DNA from: Candidatus Omnitrophota bacterium
GTDB lineage: Bacteria > Omnitrophota > Koll11 > Gygaellales > Profunditerraquicolaceae
Assembly: GCA_028719045.1 (NCBI GenBank)
Contig: JAQULD010000004.1
Coordinates: 1 to 29,842 of the forward strand
Length of the DNA stretch: 29,842 nt
Reading direction: 5' to 3'
The number at the start of each line of letters is the position of its first letter. Within the stretch, counting starts at the first letter, position 1. Of this stretch, positions 18,196 through 24,838 are shown piece by piece. A model generated the notes under the pieces. It was not told where the DNA came from, did not search any database, and saw only the letters and a program-made list of their open reading frames with translations. A program made the translations under genes and the position numbers.

Positions 18196-18588
18196 ATGGA
18201 GGAAAAGAGTCTTGAACAAAAGAACAGGATCCTTATCGTTGACGATGATAAGAGCGTAAGGGATTTTCTGGAGATGTTTCTGAAGAAAAAAGGCTATATC
18301 AATATCTGTTCCGTGGATTCAGGGGCGGAAGCGCTCAAGGCTGTGGAAACGCAGGATATAAAACTGGTGCTTTTGGATATTAAGCTCGGCGCCATGGACG
18401 GCCTGGATATCTTACGCAAGATAAAAGAGAAGAAGCCCGGAATGGGGGTTATCATGATCACAGGTTATCCCGATGAGGCAAAAGCCAAAGAGGCGATCAA
18501 TAACGGAGCGTATGATTATATCGTAAAGCCGTTTGACCTGACATACCTTGAGTTAAGCGTGCTTACGAAGATCCTTTTAATGTCTTAG
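18196..18588 (+). CDS. Single-domain response regulator (REC)
   Basis: A 130-residue receiver with acidic pocket D16-D17-D18, phospho-acceptor D61 (LLDIKLG), Thr in MITGYPD and Lys in VKPFD. All key residues are present and there is no output domain. The SD GGGGAGGGAG lies 5-14 bases before ATG 18196. It ends 12 bases before the metalloprotease gene. Its receiver opening (ILIVDDDKSVRDF) closely resembles the two receivers just upstream, suggesting local duplication. Confidence 0.93.
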   Translation: MEEKSLEQKNRILIVDDDKSVRDFLEMFLKKKGYINICSVDSGAEALKAVETQDIKLVLLDIKLGAMDGLDILRKIKEKKPGMGVIMITGYPDEAKAKEAINNGAYDYIVKPFDLTYLELSVLTKILLMS

Positions 18589-18600
18589 AAGGCGCTCCCG

Positions 18601-19470
18601 ATGCTGTTGAAGAAAACCGCTCCATTTATATTCATATCCTGTTTGTTATTGATCTTTGGAATCCGGGAAATTTCTTTTTGCCAGGAATGGAAGGAATTAA
18701 AAGGCGATCATTTCCTCGTTTATTGCGAAAAGGACGATGACTTCGCCGCGAGCGTCTTGAATAAAGCGGAACTTTATTATCAGGCCATTGCGACGGATAT
18801 AGGATACCCCAGGTACTCGGAATTCTGGACTTGGGATAAGCGCGTAAAGATCTATATTTATCCCGACCACGCCGCTTATGTCAAGGCGGCTAATTGCCCG
18901 GAATGGTCTCAGGGGATGGCCGATTACAATAATAAACGGATCTTAAGCTACGCCTTTAGCAAAGACTTCCTGGATTCTATCCTGCCGCATGAGATGACGC
19001 ATTTGATTTTCAGGGACTTTGTGGGTTTTAAAGGCGAGGTCCCGCTCTGGCTTGACGAAGGAATAGCGCAATGGGAAGAAACCGCAAAAAGGGCGGAACT
19101 AAAAAGGTTTGTTAAAGAGCTTTATGAAAGCGACTCCCTTCTTTCCGTGTCCGATATGATGCGCCTGGATATAAGAAACATGAAACAGATGGACCGGCTA
19201 TATATACGCTCAGCGCTGACCAAAAAAGGGACCAGGAGTGTTTTATTCCTTGATACCTCTAACCTTTTAAATACCTATTACGCGCAATCGGTGTCGCTGG
19301 TCGGATTTTTGATAGAAAAATACGGCTCGGACGAATTTGCCAGTTTTTGCCGGCAGCTTCGGGACGGAAAATCGCTTGAAGATGCCTTGGTTTCGGTATA
19401 TCCGTCACACATACGCAGTCTGGATGATTTCGAGATGCGTTGGCGGGAATATCTGGATGAAATGAATTAA
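18601..19470 (+). CDS. Secreted gluzincin metalloprotease (peptidase MA family-like)
   Basis: A 289-residue protein with an N-terminal signal peptide (KK, then FIFISCLLLIFGI, probable cleavage near residue 28; the SFC context does not fit a good lipobox). The zinc site is HEMTH at 130-134, with a third ligand Glu153 in WLDEGIAQWEE, 19 residues after the second His. This is the HExxH + E gluzincin arrangement of peptidase MA families. It should act in the periplasm or outside the cell. It sits between regulators and the gspG-K cluster. It may be an effector of the secretion system or a processing factor, both inferred from location only. No Shine-Dalgarno beyond a weak GAAGG is seen. Confidence 0.85.
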   Translation: MLLKKTAPFIFISCLLLIFGIREISFCQEWKELKGDHFLVYCEKDDDFAASVLNKAELYYQAIATDIGYPRYSEFWTWDKRVKIYIYPDHAAYVKAANCPEWSQGMADYNNKRILSYAFSKDFLDSILPHEMTHLIFRDFVGFKGEVPLWLDEGIAQWEETAKRAELKRFVKELYESDSLLSVSDMMRLDIRNMKQMDRLYIRSALTKKGTRSVLFLDTSNLLNTYYAQSVSLVGFLIEKYGSDEFASFCRQLRDGKSLEDALVSVYPSHIRSLDDFEMRWREYLDEMN

Positions 19471-19543
19471 CATGCGCTTGCGCCCGGCGCTTTATGTGGA
19501 ACATTGCGCCGGTATCCGCCTGGTGGCGGAGGAGGGAGATAAG

Positions 19544-19951
19544 ATGCGAAAGTTTAAGATTAAAGGATTCACTTTGATAGAGCTTATGCTTGTGGTTATC
19601 ATTATCGGCGCCTTGGTGGCAATGGTTATGCCGAGGCTGACCGGAAGAGGGGAGCAGGCGCGTTCCGCCGCCGCTAAGGCCGATATCGAAGCGAATATCG
19701 CTACCGCCTTAAAGCTGTATGAATTGGATAACGGCGGTTTTCCCACGACCGAAGAAGGATTGAACGCCTTGTTGACAAAACCGTCCTCTGCCACAAACTG
19801 GAACGGGCCGTACCTGGAGAAAAAACCGCTTGACCCTTGGGGAAGAGAATATAAGTACAGGTCTCCGGGAGAACACAGGACAGATTATGACCTTTATTCC
19901 CTTGGTAAGGACGGCGTGGAAAGCGCGGATGATATCAAAAACTGGGAATAA
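19544..19951 (+). CDS. gspG: Major pseudopilin GspG
   Basis: A 135-residue protein with class III leader MRKFKIKG and cleavage before FTLIE (mature E5 present), then a hydrophobic helix. The C-terminal region is classic GspG: GFPTTEEGLNALL, NWNGPYLEKKPLDPWGREYKY and DYDLYSLGKDG, which includes the calcium-binding loop. It is the main subunit of the T2SS pseudopilus. The start at ATG 19544 is set by the Shine-Dalgarno GGAGGG at 19531-19536. An ATG 24 codons upstream would put non-leader residues before the signal and is rejected. It overlaps the next gene by 23 bases in another frame. Confidence 0.95.
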   Translation: MRKFKIKGFTLIELMLVVIIIGALVAMVMPRLTGRGEQARSAAAKADIEANIATALKLYELDNGGFPTTEEGLNALLTKPSSATNWNGPYLEKKPLDPWGREYKYRSPGEHRTDYDLYSLGKDGVESADDIKNWE

Positions 19952-20330
19952 GGCTTTTACATTAATAGAGGTAATGGCGGCCACAGCTGTTTTGTCGTTA
20001 GGGGTGGTGTTTATGTATGAGGCTTTTTTGTCTTCGCTGGACGCCTATGGTTATTATAACAGTTACCTGGCGGTTTCCCCTTTTATGGACGAAAAGATCT
20101 GGCAGTCCCAGGACAGCTTAAGGCGGCTTGCCAACCTTGGGCAGGCGCCTCAGGAAGGAACGGTTTTCCTTGAAGGCAGGAATTACAATTGGAGCGTTTC
20201 TAATGAACCGCTTCCCGGAACGCCTGATCTGTTCAAAACTGGGATCACTGTTTCCTGGCTGCAGGGAAAAAGAAAAATGGAGTTGTCCAGGGCAGCATAT
20301 GCTGAGTATGAAAAAGAAGAGATCAAATAG
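19929..20330 (+). CDS. gspI: Minor pseudopilin, GspI-like
   Basis: A 133-residue protein with short leader MISKTGNKA, cleavage before FTLIEVMAA (mature E5 present), then a hydrophobic helix to about residue 33. The FTLIEVM opening, the length and the position between gspG and gspJ favour GspI over GspH, but the C-terminal region is divergent. The -1 residue at the cleavage site is Ala rather than the usual Gly. It begins 23 bases inside gspG, which suggests translational coupling. It should form part of the pseudopilus tip with GspJ and GspK. Confidence 0.8.
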   Translation: MISKTGNKAFTLIEVMAATAVLSLGVVFMYEAFLSSLDAYGYYNSYLAVSPFMDEKIWQSQDSLRRLANLGQAPQEGTVFLEGRNYNWSVSNEPLPGTPDLFKTGITVSWLQGKRKMELSRAAYAEYEKEEIK

Positions 20331-20919
20331 CGGGTTTGCGGCATTTCAGTACGGCAGGGCGTTTACCTTAATAGAGATGCTTATAGTGATCGTGATGCTC
20401 TCTGTAGTGTCTCTGGCGGTGTTCGCCACATTTAACAACGGCATAAATGTCTGGCGCAAGGTTACCGTAGAGCCCGCGTCGGAGGGAATAAACATCTTTT
20501 TTGAAAGGTTCTCCTCGGATTTAAGGAACACTTTTAAATTCAAGTCAATAAGTTTTGTAGGCAGGGAACAGGTGCTGGAATTCCCCGCGCTTGTTTACAG
20601 CCCCTGGGCGCAGGCAAAATCCATAGGCAAGATCGCTTATGAATTCGATGCCGCTAAGGGCGCGCTTACGAAGAGGCAGTATACCTACAGCGATATTTAC
20701 AGCCAGGCGGGAAGTGTAGCGGAAAATGTGGTATTAAAGGACTTAAGCTCGGCCAAGTTCCGGTATTACTTTTACGACAGCGCCAAAAGAGAATACCTGT
20801 GGTCAAATGAATGGCCCGCGTCTGATTTTCCTTTGGCTGTAGCTATAGAATTGGAATTTAACCGCGCAAACGGCAACAACGCTTTTGTGAGGACGGTCAG
20901 CATTCCGGTAGGCGGATGA
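20299..20919 (+). CDS. gspJ: Minor pseudopilin, GspJ-like
   Basis: A 206-residue protein with an extended basic leader (MLSMKKKRSNSG...YGRA), then FTLIEMLIVIVMLSVV with mature E5. Size and order (after gspI, before gspK) fit GspJ, a tip pseudopilin. The start at ATG 20299 is preferred because an AGGG lies 6 bases upstream. A second ATG three codons later (20308) is possible. Ala is at the -1 cleavage position. The gene overlaps gspI by 32 bases and gspK by 4 (ATGA at 20916-20919), indicating tight coupling. Confidence 0.85.
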   Translation: MLSMKKKRSNSGFAAFQYGRAFTLIEMLIVIVMLSVVSLAVFATFNNGINVWRKVTVEPASEGINIFFERFSSDLRNTFKFKSISFVGREQVLEFPALVYSPWAQAKSIGKIAYEFDAAKGALTKRQYTYSDIYSQAGSVAENVVLKDLSSAKFRYYFYDSAKREYLWSNEWPASDFPLAVAIELEFNRANGNNAFVRTVSIPVGG

Positions 20920-21938
20920 GGCGGATTTTATTTAACAAGGCTACCAGGGCAAGCATTTTGATAATTGTACTCTGGTCCCTGTGCCTTTTGAGTATTTTCG
21001 CCGTGTATCTTGGGTACATAGTCAGGCAGAAAATGACGCTCGCCAAGCGCCTTGATGAAAAGGCAAGCGCGCATTTTATCGCGGAAGCAGGCGTAAAAAT
21101 GTCGGTTTCTGTGCTTAAGGCGCTTGCCCTTAAGGACTGCCAGTCGTTAAAAGAGCCGTGGAGCAGTAATCCTGACTTGTTTAAAGATGTAAATATTGAT
21201 GGCGGAACGTATAATGTCTGCTATAATTATGTCGATGAATTTACCGGGGCCGAAGAAACCCGGTACGGGCTTATTGATGAAGAAAGAAAAATCAATATAA
21301 ATAAGGCTGACCGGCAGGTCGTGGCCAGGCTTTTTAGCCTTCTGTTTAGCTTTGATGAAACTCAGGCGCTGGAGTTAGCGGCTACTATAGAGGATTGGCG
21401 CGATCCCGACAGCCAACCCGTGATACCGTTCGGCAGCGCCGAAGACCCGTTTTATACGGCCCTTACCCATCCTTATGGCGCCAAAAATTCCGATATAGAG
21501 GTTTTGGAGGAGCTGCTTCTGGTAAAAGGGATGACTAAGGATATGTTCGATAAAATAAAGGATTACCTTACTGTTTATGGGAGCGGGAAGGTCAATATCA
21601 ATACCGCTTCAAAGAAAGTATTAATGGCGCTGGGCTTAAGCCCGGAAAACGCGGAAAAGATCCTTGCGTGCCGGCGCGGCAAGGACGGGGTCGAAGGTAC
21701 GGCAGACGATAATATTTTTGTAAACCCCGCGGATATACTGCCGTTGTTAAGCCAGAGTTATAATTTAGGCGCCTCCGATATAGCGCAGATCGGGGCGGTA
21801 GCCACCCAGTACCTGGGGACGAAATCCGGTTTTTTTAATATCAGGAGCCAGGCGCTGCTGGCGAACAAAAAACACGCTTCGAATATCAGCTGTATCGCCG
21901 ATAAAAGCGGGAAAATACTCTACTGGAATGAAAATTAA
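20916..21938 (+). CDS. gspK: Minor pseudopilin GspK
   Basis: A 340-residue protein of family-typical length. The leader MRRILFNKATRA is followed by SILIIVLWSLCLLSIFAVYLG. As is normal for GspK there is no Glu at mature position 5. The body contains the conserved YGLIDEERKININKA region and the KVNINTASKKVLMALGL helix-hairpin-helix-like repeat found in GspK. It caps the pseudopilus tip with GspI and GspJ. The start overlaps the gspJ stop (ATGA) and the 3' end overlaps the next gene by 11 bases. Confidence 0.93.
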   Translation: MRRILFNKATRASILIIVLWSLCLLSIFAVYLGYIVRQKMTLAKRLDEKASAHFIAEAGVKMSVSVLKALALKDCQSLKEPWSSNPDLFKDVNIDGGTYNVCYNYVDEFTGAEETRYGLIDEERKININKADRQVVARLFSLLFSFDETQALELAATIEDWRDPDSQPVIPFGSAEDPFYTALTHPYGAKNSDIEVLEELLLVKGMTKDMFDKIKDYLTVYGSGKVNINTASKKVLMALGLSPENAEKILACRRGKDGVEGTADDNIFVNPADILPLLSQSYNLGASDIAQIGAVATQYLGTKSGFFNIRSQALLANKKHASNISCIADKSGKILYWNEN

Positions 21939-23421
21939 AGAGATGTTCAGGTTTGATTTCGCTAAATTCCTGTTTGCGCGGGTAAAACCGGGCGAGTTTG
22001 TAGCCATGGAGCTCGGGGCGAGTAATTTGAAACTCTCCCATATCAGGGTTTCGGTAAACAAGAAGGAAATAGCGAATCTGGCCAATGAAAACGTAACCGG
22101 GAAAAGCGACGCCGATATCGCAAAGGTAATACTTAACTTTTTCCAGATATTTGGCATCAAGAACTTGAATGTGGTGGATATAATACCTTCGCACCTGGTC
22201 ATCACCAAGAACATAGAAGTACCCACTACCAATGAAAGGGAGATCAGGGAAATAGTAAATCTCCAGGCCGGCAGGCACACACCCTACTCCCGCGAAGAGA
22301 TAATCGCGGATTACATCGATATAGGCGTTTATAAACGTAATTATACCAAGATACTTCTTGTTATAGTGCCTCGCAGCCTTATAAAAAGGCATTTCGACAT
22401 ACTGGCTAAAGCCGGACTTAAGCTTGAAAAAGCGCTTTTCGCCCCGGAAGGCAACGCCGGTTTTGTTTCCCGTGCGATGAAAGCCGAAAACCAGGATTCA
22501 CCTGTCAGCCTGCTGCACATAGACGAGAACTCGACCGATTTTACGGTCGTGCACAAGCAGAAGGCGGTTTTTGTCAGGTCCATACCTATAGGCTCGCGTT
22601 TTCTTTCCGGAGAACCCGAAAAATACCAGGCAAAGTTTGCCGAAGAACTGAAAAAATCCCAGGAGGCTTATCAGGCGGAGGATATTGAGAAAATCCCGGG
22701 TTCCGTTATTTTAACGGGCGCCCTCCCCCAGGTAAACATAGAAACGGCGTTGAAAGAGGCGCTGCTCGTCCCGGTAAAGGATTTTGCCTATCTTAAAGGA
22801 GTCCAGCTTTCGGAACCCGCGCAGAAAGTCATAACTGAGGCGAGAGGCGTGTCGTTCCTTAACATAACCTGGCCCCTGGCCAATTTTGATAATTTAAAAG
22901 TCGACCTCGTCCCGGAAGAGACAAAATTGAGGAGGCTGCTTGAACAGAGAAGCAGGGATTTGCTTAAAACAGGGATATTATCTTTCGCGATACTGGTGGT
23001 TGTTTTTTCGGTATTAATGAGCAATATTTATTTTAAAGGGGCTTACCTCAAAAAATTAAGTGAAAAGTACCTGTCTTTCGAAAAGCAGGCCGAAGCGCTT
23101 CAAGCAGACCTGACGAAAAACAACCTGATAAAAAACTACCTTTTCAGCCGGGGATTGTCCCTTGAGGTATTGTCAGAACTCTACACGATCACCCCGGTGG
23201 AAGTGGAACTGAACAGCATCAAATATGACGACCAGGGCAGGTTTTCGCTAAAGGGCACGGCGGAGTCCATGTCTTCTGTTTTCGCGTTTGTGGACGGCCT
23301 TGAAAAATCGAAATATTTTAAAGAAGTGAAGACCAAATACACCACGAAAAGGAAAGAAGGCAAGAAGGACGTAACTGATTTTGAAATAGCGTGTTTACTT
23401 GACAGGAGCGGCAAGCGATGA
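21928..23421 (+). CDS. PilM-PilN fusion / GspL-like inner-membrane assembly protein
   Basis: A 497-residue protein. Residues about 1-330 are an actin-like PilM/GspL cytoplasmic domain: VAMELGASNLKLSHI, then VPTTNEREIREIVNLQAGRHTPYS as in PilM, then LLHIDENSTDFTVVH and VILTGALP. One membrane helix lies at about 350-372. A periplasmic PilN-type ferredoxin-like domain follows at about 380-497 (ELYTITPVEVELNSIKYD, then FSLKGTAESMSSVFAF). GspL has the same topology, whereas in type IV pili the two halves are separate proteins. It links the assembly ATPase in the cytoplasm to the periplasmic part. Its stop overlaps the next start (ATGA, 23418-23421). Confidence 0.88.
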   Translation: MKIKEMFRFDFAKFLFARVKPGEFVAMELGASNLKLSHIRVSVNKKEIANLANENVTGKSDADIAKVILNFFQIFGIKNLNVVDIIPSHLVITKNIEVPTTNEREIREIVNLQAGRHTPYSREEIIADYIDIGVYKRNYTKILLVIVPRSLIKRHFDILAKAGLKLEKALFAPEGNAGFVSRAMKAENQDSPVSLLHIDENSTDFTVVHKQKAVFVRSIPIGSRFLSGEPEKYQAKFAEELKKSQEAYQAEDIEKIPGSVILTGALPQVNIETALKEALLVPVKDFAYLKGVQLSEPAQKVITEARGVSFLNITWPLANFDNLKVDLVPEETKLRRLLEQRSRDLLKTGILSFAILVVVFSVLMSNIYFKGAYLKKLSEKYLSFEKQAEALQADLTKNNLIKNYLFSRGLSLEVLSELYTITPVEVELNSIKYDDQGRFSLKGTAESMSSVFAFVDGLEKSKYFKEVKTKYTTKRKEGKKDVTDFEIACLLDRSGKR

Positions 23422-23981
23422 AATTCCAGGGGCTAGATGTTTTTCTTAAATTCATTTCCGGTTTATCTAAAAGAGAAAAGGCCGTTTTTTACCTGGCCGT
23501 TATTTTTCTTTCGATTACGCTGGTAGACCGCCTGATAATTTCTCCGGTTTCGTTGAAGATGAAAGCGCTTGATAAACAGATAAAAGAAAAAGAAGAAAAC
23601 ATCGTGCGCGACCTGCATATCCTCGCCCAGAAGGACAAGATCCTCGCGGAGAGCGTTAAAAACGCCCCCTACGTAGGTAAGGCAAAATCCGAAGAGGAGT
23701 TAACCACGGATATTTTAAAAGAGATCGAAAATATCACCAGTAAAAGCGCGGTCTACCTGGTGGATATGAAACCGGCGGGAGTTAAAAATATCGGGTCTTC
23801 AAAAAAGTACCTGGTGAATTTAGATTGCGAGGCTTCTATGGATCAGCTCATCGATTTTATGTATACTATTGAAAACACGAGCAAGCTCCTGACCATTGAG
23901 AAGTATGACATCGCTCCCCGGTCGGAAGAATCGAATACCATGAAGGTCAGCATGTCCATTTCCAAGATGGTAATCCCCTAA
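23418..23981 (+). CDS. PilO / GspM-like inner-membrane assembly protein
   Basis: A 187-residue protein with a short cytoplasmic N-terminus, one membrane helix (about 22-42), a coiled coil (about 47-75) and a ferredoxin-like periplasmic domain (KYLVNLDCEASMDQLIDFMYTIE). This is the PilO/GspM layout and it sits directly after the PilM-PilN fusion. It should dimerise with the PilN half. It is the last gene of the secretion cluster in the window. No terminator is visible after its TAA, only an A-rich stretch leading to the next promoter. Confidence 0.85.
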   Translation: MKFQGLDVFLKFISGLSKREKAVFYLAVIFLSITLVDRLIISPVSLKMKALDKQIKEKEENIVRDLHILAQKDKILAESVKNAPYVGKAKSEEELTTDILKEIENITSKSAVYLVDMKPAGVKNIGSSKKYLVNLDCEASMDQLIDFMYTIENTSKLLTIEKYDIAPRSEESNTMKVSMSISKMVIP

Positions 23982-24025
23982 AAATACCGTAGCGGTCTCC
24001 GGGCTAAAAAAAAGTAAAAAAAGAT

Positions 24026-24054
24026 TTGACAAAACTGGAATTATAATATATACT
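24026..24054 (+). promoter_or_regulatory. Near-consensus sigma-70-type promoter for the tRNA-rpmG-secE-nusG-rpl-rpo transcript
   Basis: A perfect -35 TTGACA lies at 24026-24031. A -10 TATACT (5/6) lies at 24049-24054, with a 17-base spacer. A perfect TATAAT also exists at 24042-24047, but its spacer would be only 10 bases. The predicted start of transcription is about 24061, giving a leader of about 138 bases before tRNA-Thr. This is the strongest promoter-like sequence I found in the window. Confidence 0.88.
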
Positions 24055-24093
24055 CTTTTGTCTGTTAAACTTCATTTAGTCTTTCCCGATATA

Positions 24094-24115
24094 AATCTTT
24101 TTAGGTAAAAAGATT
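24094..24115 (+). promoter_or_regulatory. Leader hairpin 1
   Basis: A perfect 9-bp inverted repeat: AATCTTTTT at 24094-24102, loop AGGT, AAAAAGATT at 24107-24115. It is AT-rich, so modestly stable. It lies inside the leader downstream of the promoter at 24026-24054. Confidence 0.6.
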
Positions 24116-24150
24116 AGAGTTTTGAAAAAAATTCTGATAGGGTTTTTTTT
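24116..24150 (+). promoter_or_regulatory. Leader hairpin 2 followed by a T8 tract
   Basis: An 8-bp stem (24116-24123 with 24128-24135, including one G-U pair) has the loop GAAA and abuts hairpin 1 with no spacer. Seven bases later comes an uninterrupted T8 run at 24143-24150. The arrangement could be a weak attenuator or an RNA processing site ahead of tRNA-Thr. AT-richness makes chance pairing possible. Confidence 0.45.
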
Positions 24151-24198
24151 ATCTCTTAAAGAACAATTGGGAATAGCGAGACCGGCGTCTTTTATGAT

Positions 24199-24271
24199 GC
24201 TGGAGTAGCTCAGTTGGTAGAGCACGTCCTTGGTAAGGACGGGGTCACGGGTTCAATTCCCGTCTCCAGCT
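24199..24271 (+). tRNA. tRNA-Thr (anticodon GGT)
   Basis: A complete 73-base cloverleaf. The acceptor is GCTGGAG/CTCCAGC with discriminator T, the D-stem GCTC/GAGC, the anticodon stem CGTCC/GGACG and the loop TTGGTAA (anticodon GGT). The variable loop is 5 bases, and the T-arm is ACGGG/CCCGT with loop TTCAATT. CCA is not encoded. It reads Thr codons ACC/ACT. It is the first gene of the transcript from the 24026 promoter. Confidence 0.97.
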
Positions 24272-24306
24272 TTAGATGTGCGAAACCGACACAAAATATT
24301 AATACT

Positions 24307-24456
24307 ATGCGCGAAATCATAACCTGAGAATGTACGGTTTGCAAAAACAGGAATTACACCCTGACGAAGAACAAGAAAACGCACCAGGACAAGCTTGAGA
24401 TCAAAAAGTTTTGTCGGACTTGCCGTAAGCATACTGCGCATAAAGAAGTAAAGTAA
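24307..24456 (+). CDS. rpmG: Ribosomal protein L33 gene with an in-frame UGA at codon 7
   Basis: The 49-codon frame reads MREIIT, then TGA at 24325-24327, then [20 protein letters not shown] and onward to [17 protein letters not shown] and TAA. Both sides match L33 of the four-Cys (zinc-binding) type: two CxxC pairs (ECTVC, FCRTC), NRNYT, TKNKK and the HTAHxEx end. In L33 the residue before the first CxxC region is usually Leu (ITLxC), so a TTA to TGA change is the simplest account. No internal start codon could rescue the part after the UGA. No clear Shine-Dalgarno precedes ATG 24307. Position between tRNA-Thr and tRNA-Trp, ahead of secE-nusG, is normal for rpmG. Possible states are a sequence error, a broken gene or UGA readthrough. 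Confidence 0.85.
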
Positions 24457-24503
24457 GTGTTCTTTCCCAGTAACTTGCTTTGTGGATTTGACTACGGGGA
24501 TTT

Positions 24504-24574
24504 AGGAGCGTCGGTTAATGGCAAACCAACGGTCTCCAAAACCGTGACTGCAGGTTCGAGCCCTGCCGCTCCTG
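24504..24574 (+). tRNA. tRNA-Trp (anticodon CCA)
   Basis: A complete 71-base cloverleaf. The acceptor is AGGAGCG/CGCTCCT with discriminator G (the usual bacterial Trp identity base), the D-stem GGTT/AACC, the anticodon stem ACGGT/ACCGT and the loop CTCCAAA (anticodon CCA). The variable loop is short (GACT), and the T-arm is GCAGG/CCTGC with loop TTCGAGC. CCA is not encoded. The anticodon is the standard CCA, not TCA, so the gene gives no direct sign of UGA decoding. It lies 47 bases after rpmG and 44 before secE, its usual neighbour. Confidence 0.97.
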
Positions 24575-24618
24575 TTTTAAACGGGAGAGGAAGACGCGGT
24601 TGCTAAGTTAAAACGTTT

Positions 24619-24810
24619 ATGAATATTTTTAAAAAAACAGCAAATTTTCTGAACGAAGTGAAAGTGGAGTTAACCAAAGTTTCCTGGTCGACCCGCGATG
24701 AGTTAATGGGGGCGACTACGGTGGTTATCGTCATCACTTTGATCCTCGCTTTTTACATAGGATTTATAGATTTAGGGCTAACCAAGGGCCTTAGCGTAAT
24801 ATTAAAGTAA
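24619..24810 (+). CDS. secE: Preprotein translocase subunit SecE
   Basis: A 63-residue single-helix SecE of the short bacterial type. The amphipathic N-terminus contains FLNEVKVELTKVSWSTRDEL, the conserved motif before the membrane helix, followed by a helix at about 34-54. It stabilises SecY in the inner membrane. It sits immediately before nusG, as in most bacteria. Confidence 0.95.
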   Translation: MNIFKKTANFLNEVKVELTKVSWSTRDELMGATTVVIVITLILAFYIGFIDLGLTKGLSVILK

Positions 24811-24838
24811 AGCAGTTTATTTAAGGAGAATTTTCATA

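Noticed and set aside
19472..19543. Upstream start for gspG giving a 159-residue protein
   Set aside because: It would add 24 residues ahead of a normal class III leader. The Shine-Dalgarno at 19531-19536 points to ATG 19544.
23982..24025. Intrinsic terminator after the PilO/GspM gene
   Set aside because: There is only a bulged hairpin of about 6 bp followed by A-runs on the plus strand, and no T-tract after it. On the minus strand the T-runs would precede the hairpin.
24151..24170. boxA antitermination site in the tRNA-Thr leader
   Set aside because: TCTCTTAAAGAACAA is only loosely similar to the boxA consensus. It was not strong enough to list as a feature.
24325..24400. Selenocysteine insertion at the rpmG UGA
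   Set aside because: Downstream pairing is limited to a 4-bp GUUU/AAAC stem and a 4-bp CAGG/CCUG pair, without a typical SECIS loop. L33 is not a known selenoprotein. Kept only as a remote option.
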